6,747 nt of DNA. It comes from Helicobacteraceae bacterium. Its GTDB lineage: Bacteria; Campylobacterota; Campylobacteria; Campylobacterales; SZUA-545. The notes under the pieces were generated by a model. The model did no database searches. It was given only the letters and a program-made list of their open reading frames with translations, and had not been told where the DNA came from. Below are positions 1 through 4,544 of the stretch, piece after piece. The translations under genes were made by a program, and so were the position numbers. The DNA lies in contig JAITEA010000050.1 of assembly GCA_031282285.1 (NCBI GenBank), positions 1 to 6,747 of the forward strand. The letters are read 5' to 3'. Every line of letters starts with the position of its first letter. The stretch's first letter is position 1.

Positions 1-386
1 CTCTCGGCGCCGAACGAGTGGCATTTGATCGCGGCGGTCAGATAAATATCGTCCAGCTCCAGCCCCATAGCGCGCTCGATCATATTTTTCATCATTTCGC
101 CCGAACCGCCGCAAAACCACCTGCCCGTCTCGTCCTCGCGCGCGCTTGGCTCCTCGGTTACGAACATCAGCGCGCTTTTCATCGCGCCCGTTCCGATCAG
201 CGCGTGTTGGCGGCGTTTGGACAACTCGCACAAATGACAGCCGGCAATCATCGCGCTAAGCCGCTTGGGATCGTCCGGCAACTCCTCTCGCGCGGCGATC
301 GGTTCGCTTTGAAAATAGCCTGTTCCAAACCGCTGGAGTTGATATAGTTTAGAAAGTTGCTTGAGTAAAATTAAACGCCGTTGCAT
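1..386 (-). CDS. Uracil-DNA glycosylase family 4-like protein, N-terminal part (cut by window edge)
   Basis: Reading the minus strand from the ATG at 386-384 gives 128 codons, open to the left edge. Residues 50-53 are CHLC, matching the first two Cys of the Fe-S cluster in family-4 uracil-DNA glycosylases. A third candidate ligand is Cys122 in the strand-end motif IKCH. Between them is a segment resembling the family's uracil pocket, TEEPSARED at 77-85 followed by GRWFCGGSG at 88-96 and a helix MMKNMIERAMGL; family-4 enzymes usually have GE(G/A)PG and GRPFVGxAG here. Such enzymes excise uracil from DNA to start base-excision repair. The fold is recognisable, but the pocket motif has diverged, so activity is uncertain. 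It is divergent from ybeY. The ATG chosen is the first in frame after a -10-like box, and no Shine-Dalgarno precedes it. Confidence 0.8.
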   Translation of the reverse strand, partial: MQRRLILLKQLSKLYQLQRFGTGYFQSEPIAAREELPDDPKRLSAMIAGCHLCELSKRRQHALIGTGAMKSALMFVTEEPSAREDETGRWFCGGSGEMMKNMIERAMGLELDDIYLTAAIKCHSFGAE

Positions 387-393
387 AAGCGAT

Positions 394-399
394 ATTTTA
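394..399 (-). promoter_or_regulatory. Putative -10 box of the UDG-like gene (leaderless start)
   Basis: TAAAAT on the minus strand (399 to 394) lies 7 bases before the ATG at 386. This would put the transcription start at, or one base before, the start codon. No convincing -35 element is visible at 17-base spacing. Confidence 0.4.
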
Positions 400-437
400 C
401 CGCGCCGCCTATTTGCCGCGTTCGGTTTTGCCCGCCA

Positions 438-466
438 TAGACCGCGCCGCCAAAGGGCGCTACAAT
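438..466 (+). promoter_or_regulatory. Putative sigma-70 promoter of ybeY
   Basis: TAGACC at 438-443 matches TTGACA at 4 of 6 positions. It is followed after exactly 17 bases by TACAAT at 461-466, which matches TATAAT at 5 of 6. The -10 box ends 6 bases before the ybeY ATG, so the mRNA should start at or next to the start codon. Confidence 0.5.
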
Positions 467-472
467 TGCGCG

Positions 473-886
473 ATGATTGACTTTATTAACGAAACGCGCT
501 TTGCTTTTGACCCCGCGCCGCTCGAAGCGATCGCGGATAGCTTAAGCGATAAGACAATCGAGCTTGTTTTGATAGGCGATCCGGCTATGCGCGAGCTCAA
601 CAAAGAGCGGCGCGGCATAGACAAACCAACCGATGTGCTGAGCTTTCCGATCGCCGATTTTCCGCGCTCCCCGCTTGGCTCGATCGTTATCTCAATCGAC
701 GCCGCTTCCGCTCAGGCGCGTTCGTTTGGGCACGGCGCGGAGCAAGAGATCGCGGTTTTGTTTCTACACGGACTCTTGCATCTGCTGGGCTTTGATCACG
801 AAACCGACGGCGGCGAAATGGCGGCGCAGGAGGAGCGGCTACGCGAAAGGTTTAATCTGCCCGCCGGACTGATTGCGCGTCAATAA
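473..886 (+). CDS. ybeY: Endoribonuclease YbeY (rRNA maturation factor)
   Basis: This 137-residue protein carries the full UPF0054 zinc motif HGLLHLLGFDH, with metal ligands His99, His103 and His109. Upstream are the family's conserved segments MRELNKERRGIDKPTDVLSFP (39-59) and GSIVIS (69-74). YbeY is a single-strand endoribonuclease acting in 16S rRNA 3'-end maturation and 70S ribosome quality control in the cytoplasm. The reading frame is open further upstream to a TTG at 413. I chose the ATG at 473 because the protein then begins MIDFINET, as expected for the family and its usual length, and because the TACAAT -10 box lies inside the longer version. No Shine-Dalgarno sits at a usable distance before 473. 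It converges with nnr across 28 bases. Confidence 0.95.
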   Translation: MIDFINETRFAFDPAPLEAIADSLSDKTIELVLIGDPAMRELNKERRGIDKPTDVLSFPIADFPRSPLGSIVISIDAASAQARSFGHGAEQEIAVLFLHGLLHLLGFDHETDGGEMAAQEERLRERFNLPAGLIARQ

Positions 887-889
887 CCG

Positions 890-915
890 GCGCTCGCAAA
901 CGCGGCGTTTGGCGC
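890..915. terminator. Possible bidirectional hairpin between ybeY and nnr
   Basis: CAAAC (897-901) pairs with GTTTG (907-911) around the loop GCGGC. GCGC at 890-893 could extend the stem with GCGC at 912-915 across a 3-base bulge. It fills the 28-base gap between two convergent genes. There is no T-tract on either side, so it is at best a weak or atypical terminator. Confidence 0.25.
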
Positions 916-2309
916 TAAAGCGTCTTGAGCGCGGCGATCAGATCGGTCGGCAACATCGAAAAGTCCGTCCCCTCGTAGCGCTTAGCCGCCATCGCGTGCG
1001 CCAAAGAGGCGTGGATCGCCGAGTGGAGCGGATCGTAGCCCTGCGCCAGCAGCGCGCCGATCATACCCGCGAGCGCGTCGCCGCTGCCGCCTTTGGCTAA
1101 CGCGGGCGTTCCGTGCGGGTTGATAAAGCGTCTCGCGCCGCTTGCGATAATCGTATTCGCGCCTTTAAGTACCAAGACCGCGTTGGGAAAGGCTTTGCCA
1201 AACTCCAGCGCTAACGCCATTCGTTTGTCCTGTATATCCGCTACTTTGTAATCGCCCATACCGCACCGCTTCAGCAGCAGAGCGAACTCCTTGGGGTGGG
1301 GCGTCAGTATCGAGGGGGCGTTTCGCTCCAGCAACGCGCCGATAATCGGGCGGGAGAGCGCGTCGGCGTCGATAACGGCGGGGAGATCGCCGACCATCTC
1401 CAGCAGCTCCTCGTCCAGATACGCCTCGCCAAGCCCCATTCCAAGCGCGATCGCCTTGGTCGTTTCGGCGGGCTTTTGCGCCTGAATAAGATCAAACGGC
1501 AGATGAATGTGCCGCTCCTTGCTAATCACCGTCGTCAGCCCAGCGCCAAACCGCAGCGCCGCCATAGCCGAGAGCAAAGCCGCGCCGTTCTTGTCGCCCA
1601 TCACGACGGCAAGATGCCCGTAGGTACCTTTGTGGCTGTCCTGTTTGCCGCGAAACGGCGGGCGCAGATCGCCGATTTCAAGCAAAAAGGCGTCGGCTTG
1701 CGCCGCGTACGCCTCGCGCGGAATGCCGAGATCGGCTACGATGATTTCGCCGACGCGATCTTTAACCTTGTCGTTGAACAAGGCGAGTTTGGGCGCGCCC
1801 ATCGTTACCGTCAAGTCCATTTTGGCGCATATATCGAAGTTGCCGTCTTTATCGACGCCGCTTGGAATATCGCAGGCGATCTTGAAGGCGCGCATATCGT
1901 CGATCGCCTTCACCACGCCCGCGGCGTTTTCGTCGAGCTTGCGGTTAAGCCCGCCGCCAAAGAGCGCGTCGATCGCGATATCCGACGGCTCGACCGCGCT
2001 AACCTCCGCGATCCCAAGCGCGCGAACGCGCTCCAACTGCCGTTTGCCAAGCGGCGAATTGACGCCAAACGGCGCGTAAACCTTCGGCTTAAAACCGCCG
2101 CGCATACTAAGCAGCCGCGCCAGCGCCAGCCCGTCCGCGCCGTTGTCGCCCGCTCCGCATACGATCAAAACCTCGCCGCGATCGAAGCGCCTAACGATCT
2201 CGCGCTCGATCGCGATCGCCGCGTGCTCCATCAACAGCTCTTCGCTCATAGCGAAAGTTTCCACGGCGCGCTTGTCTAAGCTCTCGACCGACTCGTAGAG
2301 GGCGATCAT
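915..2309 (-). CDS. nnr: Bifunctional NAD(P)H-hydrate repair enzyme (epimerase/ADP-dependent dehydratase)
   Basis: The 464-residue protein has the two-domain YjeF/Nnr layout. The N-terminal epimerase domain (about 1-215) has CGAGDNGADG at 51-60, matching the usual GxGNNGGDG loop with an Asp and an Ala substituted, then CDIPSGVD at 146-153. The C-terminal carbohydrate-kinase-like dehydratase domain (about 220-464) has SHKGTYG at 225-231, LGMGLG at 289-294, VIDADAL at 312-318, LTPHPKE at 335-341 and the catalytic-Asp motif GGSGDALAG at 407-415. The enzyme repairs hydrated NADH and NADPH: the epimerase interconverts the R and S hydrates and the dehydratase restores the cofactor using ADP or ATP. 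It starts 10 bases after the flgB stop, and its Shine-Dalgarno overlaps that stop, so it is probably translated from the flgB transcript. Confidence 0.95.
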   Translation of the reverse strand: MIALYESVESLDKRAVETFAMSEELLMEHAAIAIEREIVRRFDRGEVLIVCGAGDNGADGLALARLLSMRGGFKPKVYAPFGVNSPLGKRQLERVRALGIAEVSAVEPSDIAIDALFGGGLNRKLDENAAGVVKAIDDMRAFKIACDIPSGVDKDGNFDICAKMDLTVTMGAPKLALFNDKVKDRVGEIIVADLGIPREAYAAQADAFLLEIGDLRPPFRGKQDSHKGTYGHLAVVMGDKNGAALLSAMAALRFGAGLTTVISKERHIHLPFDLIQAQKPAETTKAIALGMGLGEAYLDEELLEMVGDLPAVIDADALSRPIIGALLERNAPSILTPHPKEFALLLKRCGMGDYKVADIQDKRMALALEFGKAFPNAVLVLKGANTIIASGARRFINPHGTPALAKGGSGDALAGMIGALLAQGYDPLHSAIHASLAHAMAAKRYEGTDFSMLPTDLIAALKTL

Positions 2310-2316
2310 CGGTTAT

Positions 2317-2321
2317 TCCTT
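2317..2321 (-). promoter_or_regulatory. Shine-Dalgarno of nnr overlapping the flgB stop codon
   Basis: AAGGA on the minus strand (2321 to 2317) shares its AA with the flgB TAA stop (2322-2320) and lies 7 bases before the nnr ATG. The overlap suggests translational coupling of nnr to flgB. Confidence 0.6.
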
Positions 2322-2748
2322 ACGATAGATTTTTGCTCGCCTCGAGCGCCGCGGCGAAGATCGCGCGGTTTTTCTGATACGCGCTCGACAAGGCGTTGTA
2401 CATCACGCCGTTTTTGCTAAGCTCGCTCGTCTCGATATCCAGATCGACCGTGTTGCCGTCGTTGCGCGCCATATGCCCGTCGCGGTAGAACAAGACGGGC
2501 TTTTCGGGCAAGTTGGACTTGGGCTGAAGATGCATCGGATTGGTTTGCGCCAGCGCAAGTTTTTTGTTCAGACGGCGGTTGAACTCGCTGTCCGCCTGCG
2601 CGCTCAGCATACCTTCAAAATGAATATCTTTCGATCGGTAAAACGGCGTGTCGATATTGGCGATATTGGAGCTGATAATATCTTGGCGCGTCGCTCTGGC
2701 GTTCAGCGCGGCTTCGACATATTTGTTTGAGCGGTTAATCTCTATCAC
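2320..2748 (-). CDS. flgB: Flagellar basal-body proximal rod protein FlgB
   Basis: The protein is 142 residues from a GTG start at 2748. The frame is open further up to a TTG at 2778, but the GTG gives the typical FlgB beginning MIEINRSNKY and is preceded by AAGGA at 6 bases. The rod-protein signature SSNIANIDTPFYR occupies 26-38, and the C-terminal half has NDGNTVDLDIETSELSKN (96-113) and a terminal amphipathic helix (about 117-140), as in other rod and hook proteins, where both ends pack together. FlgB forms part of the proximal rod in the periplasm and is exported by the flagellar type III system. It is expressed from a sigma-54 promoter. Unusually, the next gene is nnr and not flgC-fliE. 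Confidence 0.93.
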   Translation of the reverse strand: MIEINRSNKYVEAALNARATRQDIISSNIANIDTPFYRSKDIHFEGMLSAQADSEFNRRLNKKLALAQTNPMHLQPKSNLPEKPVLFYRDGHMARNDGNTVDLDIETSELSKNGVMYNALSSAYQKNRAIFAAALEASKNLS

Positions 2749-2754
2749 CTGCGA

Positions 2755-2759
2755 TCCTT
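2755..2759 (-). promoter_or_regulatory. Shine-Dalgarno that decides the flgB GTG start
   Basis: AAGGA on the minus strand (2759 to 2755) is followed by a 6-base spacer and the GTG at 2748-2746. It supports this start over the upstream TTG at 2778. Confidence 0.65.
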
Positions 2760-2784
2760 GTCGGCTATTTAATTGCAATTTTAC

Positions 2785-2801
2785 AGCAAAAGTTATTCCA
2801 A
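2785..2801 (-). promoter_or_regulatory. Sigma-54 (RpoN) -24/-12 promoter of flgB-nnr
   Basis: Read on the minus strand, TTGGAATAACTTTTGCT has the invariant GG at 2799-2798 and GC at 2787-2786, separated by exactly 10 bases. It also has the flanking T before GG and TT before GC. It fits the consensus YTGGCACGRNNNTTGCW at all specified positions except three (C, C and G of CACG). Transcription would begin near 2774, leaving a leader of about 26 bases before the GTG. In Campylobacterota, rod and hook genes are commonly RpoN/FlgR-dependent, which agrees. Confidence 0.75.
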
Positions 2802-2804
2802 ACT

Positions 2805-2813
2805 TGTTAAACT
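2805..2813 (+). promoter_or_regulatory. Putative extended -10 promoter of queC (leaderless start)
   Basis: TG at 2805-2806, one base, then TAAACT at 2808-2813 form an extended -10 element, which ends 6 bases before the queC ATG. There is no Shine-Dalgarno before the ATG and only a poor -35 at 17-base spacing. It lies beside the flgB sigma-54 site on the other strand. Confidence 0.45.
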
Positions 2814-2819
2814 TCGCCT

Positions 2820-3482
2820 ATGAATAAATCGGTCTGCATAGTTTCGGGCGGTATGGACAGCGCTACGGCGCTGGCGCTGACGATCGCAAGCGGCAAAGAG
2901 GCGATCTGCGTACATTTCGACTACCGCCAGCGCACCGAAAGCAGGGAGCGCGAAGCGTTTAACGCGCTGTGCGATCGCTACGAGATCGCATCTCGTTATA
3001 CGATCGATCTCGGCTTTTTCGGAGCGATCGGCGCCAGCGCGCTCACCGATCGATCCATCGCCGTGCCGAGCGATTTCGCCGCCGGCGTACCGATCACCTA
3101 TGTGCCGTTTCGCAACGGCATCTTTTTGTCCATAGCCGCCGCGATCGCCGAAAAAGAGGGCGCGAACGAGATCGTCATCGGCGCGGTGGAGGAGGATTCC
3201 AGCGGCTATCCCGATTGCAGGGAGGCGTTTTTGCGATCGCTTGAAAGCGCGATCGCGCTGGGCGTGAAAGACGAAACCAAGATCGCAATCGTAGCGCCGC
3301 TGATTCATCTTAGCAAAGCCGAGATTGTCCGCGAGGCGCTCAAACTTGGCGCGCCGCTCGAGCTTACTTGGAGCTGCTACCAAAACGAGGATAGAGCGTG
3401 CGGCGTGTGCGAAAGCTGCCGCCTGCGGCTGAAGGGTTTCGCGCTCGCGGGCGCGAAAGACCCGATCGCCTACGAAGCGTAA
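2820..3482 (+). CDS. queC: 7-cyano-7-deazaguanine (preQ0) synthase QueC
   Basis: The 220-residue protein is full length for QueC. The ATP-binding PP-loop SGGMDS is at 9-14, followed by HFDYRQR (32-38), VPFRNGIFLSIAAAIAE (95-111) and GAVEEDSSGYPDCR (121-134). The zinc site is Cys186, Cys194, Cys197 and Cys200 in the expected C-x7-C-x2-C-x2-C pattern. QueC uses ATP and ammonia to turn 7-carboxy-7-deazaguanine into preQ0, the precursor of queuosine in tRNA and of deazaguanine DNA modifications. No other que gene is in the window. GATC occurs 16 times in this gene, the densest stretch I counted. The ATG at 2820 is the first in frame and lies directly downstream of a -10-like box. Confidence 0.97.
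   Translation: MNKSVCIVSGGMDSATALALTIASGKEAICVHFDYRQRTESREREAFNALCDRYEIASRYTIDLGFFGAIGASALTDRSIAVPSDFAAGVPITYVPFRNGIFLSIAAAIAEKEGANEIVIGAVEEDSSGYPDCREAFLRSLESAIALGVKDETKIAIVAPLIHLSKAEIVREALKLGAPLELTWSCYQNEDRACGVCESCRLRLKGFALAGAKDPIAYEA
2971..3256. repeat. Cluster of GCGATCGC palindromes (HIP1-like dispersed octamer)
   Basis: The exact palindrome GCGATCGC occurs at 2971-2978, 3141-3148, 3233-3240 and 3249-3256 inside queC. Further copies are at 527-534 (ybeY), 1447-1454 and 2212-2219 (nnr). That is at least seven copies in 6.7 kb, where a random sequence of this length would be expected to hold well under one. They sit in coding sequence in different genes, so they are dispersed words and not a tandem array. 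None occurs in the dam-like gene. Confidence 0.85.
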
Positions 3483-3520
3483 CGATTGCGTAAAAACAAG
3501 AAAAAGAGCGGCTAAATCAG

Positions 3521-3550
3521 ATGCGACTAGATTTCAAAGAGCGCCGATGA
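3521..3550 (+). other. Nine-codon upstream ORF overlapping the dam-like start
   Basis: An ATG at 3521 opens a frame for nine residues (MRLDFKERR) that stops at TGA 3548-3550. The stop overlaps the ATG of the methylase as ATGA. This arrangement can couple translation, but the ORF has no clear Shine-Dalgarno and may be chance. Confidence 0.25.
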
Positions 3551-4386
3551 AGTATGCAAAAAACAAATTGGTCGCCCCCGTCTTGAAGTGGGTCGGCGGC
3601 AAACGCCAGTTGCTAGATAGGCTGACCTCGTTGCTTCCAGAGCGTATTGACGCGTATTGCGAACCTTTTGTCGGCGGCGGCGCGCTATTTTTTGACTTGC
3701 AGCCAAAAACTGCCTATATCAACGATATCAACGAAGAGCTAATCCGCGTTTACGGCGCGATCAGAGACAACTTAGAAGCCCTTATCGCCACTTTGCGAAG
3801 TTTTAAAAACGAAGCCGATTATTTCTACGCCGTAAGAGATTGGGACAGAGACAAACTGAAGTACGCCGCCATATCCGAAGTAAAGAAAGCCGCCCGTATA
3901 TTGTACTTAAACAAGACCTGCTATAACGGTTTGTTTAGAGTAAATAGCGCGGGCGAGTTCAATTCGCCGTTCGGCGGCTATCAAAATCCAAACATTATAA
4001 ACGAACCCGCGCTTAGAGCCGTCAGCTCATATCTTAACTCCGCCGATATTCGTTTAACCTCTATCGATTACGCGGAAGTTTTGAGTGGTTTGCCAGAAGG
4101 CTCTTTTGTATATCTTGACCCGCCATACGATCCCGTTTCCGACACCTCTGGTTTCACCGGCTATTCCAAAGGCGGATTTAGCCGAGACGATCAAATAAGA
4201 TTGCGCGAAGAGTGCGATAAATTGAACGCGAGAGGATTAAAGTTTATGCTGTCCAACTCCGCTACAGAGTTTATCAAAGCGCAGTACGCCGCCTATAACA
4301 TCGCTATTGTGCGCGCAAAAAGAGCGGTTAATTCGGACACGGCAAAACGCGGCGAAATCGACGAGGTAGTAATTAGAAACTATTAG
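3547..4386 (+). CDS. dam: Dam/DpnM-type DNA adenine methylase (D12 class), orphan
   Basis: The 279-residue protein is full length for N6-adenine methylases of the D12 (alpha) class. The SAM-binding start KWVGGK is at 14-19, CEPFVGGGALFFDL at 38-51, ND at 59-60, LNKTCYNGLFRVNSAGEFN at 121-139, the catalytic DPPY at 191-194 followed by SGFTGYSKGGF (201-211), and LSNS at 235-238. Sequences around DPPY and SGFTxY match the Dam/DpnM subgroup, whose known members methylate GATC; the exact site here is inferred. No restriction enzyme gene lies beside it. Samples of 60 bases give 40-43% GC (3781-3840, 4021-4080) against 58% in queC; AGA is its favoured Arg codon but is rare in queC; and it holds only 3 GATC sites. 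Together these suggest recent acquisition. The only Shine-Dalgarno-like signal is GAG at 3539-3541. Confidence 0.93.
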   Translation: MKYAKNKLVAPVLKWVGGKRQLLDRLTSLLPERIDAYCEPFVGGGALFFDLQPKTAYINDINEELIRVYGAIRDNLEALIATLRSFKNEADYFYAVRDWDRDKLKYAAISEVKKAARILYLNKTCYNGLFRVNSAGEFNSPFGGYQNPNIINEPALRAVSSYLNSADIRLTSIDYAEVLSGLPEGSFVYLDPPYDPVSDTSGFTGYSKGGFSRDDQIRLREECDKLNARGLKFMLSNSATEFIKAQYAAYNIAIVRAKRAVNSDTAKRGEIDEVVIRNY

Positions 4387-4486
4387 CTATATAAGCGGTT
4401 ATATTATATCGCGTTTTGAAGCGTATCATAAGTACAAAAAAGCGCGTTAAAAGCGCGGCGGCAAGCGGCAGAGGGTTTTTGAGCGT

Positions 4487-4515
4487 TTGTCAAATATTCA
4501 AAATTTCGCTAATAT
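4487..4515 (+). promoter_or_regulatory. Putative sigma-70 promoter of the csd4-like gene
   Basis: TTGTCA at 4487-4492 (5 of 6 to TTGACA), a 17-base spacer, and TAATAT at 4510-4515 (4 of 6 to TATAAT). Transcription would start near A4521, leaving about 24 bases before the ATG at 4545. Its position inside the longer reading frame argues against the upstream TTG start at 4416. Confidence 0.55.
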
Positions 4516-4535
4516 CGCGCATCTATTTCGCGTTT

Positions 4536-4539
4536 GGAG
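4536..4539 (+). promoter_or_regulatory. Shine-Dalgarno that decides the csd4-like start
   Basis: GGAG, with a 5-base spacer to the ATG at 4545. It supports this start, which exposes a signal peptide, over the in-frame TTG at 4416. Confidence 0.65.
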
Positions 4540-4544
4540 CGTCA

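Noticed and set aside
18..347. Plus-strand open frame (109 codons) at the left edge
   Set aside because: It is antisense to the UDG-like gene, whose Fe-S Cys and pocket region are recognisable on the minus strand.
413..472. Longer YbeY from TTG 413
   Set aside because: The added 20 residues are not typical of YbeY and the stretch contains the putative -35/-10 promoter.
1296..2279. Long plus-strand open frame (327 codons) opposite nnr
   Set aside because: It is a shadow: nnr on the minus strand has every expected motif of both domains. This frame encodes an Arg-rich sequence with no recognisable domain, as expected from the complement of GC-rich codons.
2778..2783. TAAAAT on the minus strand as a sigma-70 -10 box for flgB
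   Set aside because: The sigma-54 element immediately upstream is a much better match and fits flagellar rod regulation; a secondary role cannot be excluded.
2793..3383. Minus-strand open frame (196 codons) opposite queC
   Set aside because: Antisense of a full-length queC with an intact zinc site; the product is Arg/Ala-rich and unlike any family I know.
3547..4386. Restriction-modification system around the methylase
   Set aside because: The neighbours are queC and csd4; no endonuclease-like gene exists on either strand nearby.
4389..4404. Hairpin ATATAA-GCGG-TTATAT right after the dam-like gene
   Set aside because: A six-base stem with only A-T pairs and no T-tract is too weak for an intrinsic terminator; more likely AT-rich promoter-like DNA.
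4416..4544. Longer csd4 product starting at TTG 4416
   Set aside because: It would bury the signal peptide behind 43 Lys/Arg-rich residues. The GGAG at 4536 and a promoter at 4487-4515 point to the ATG at 4545.
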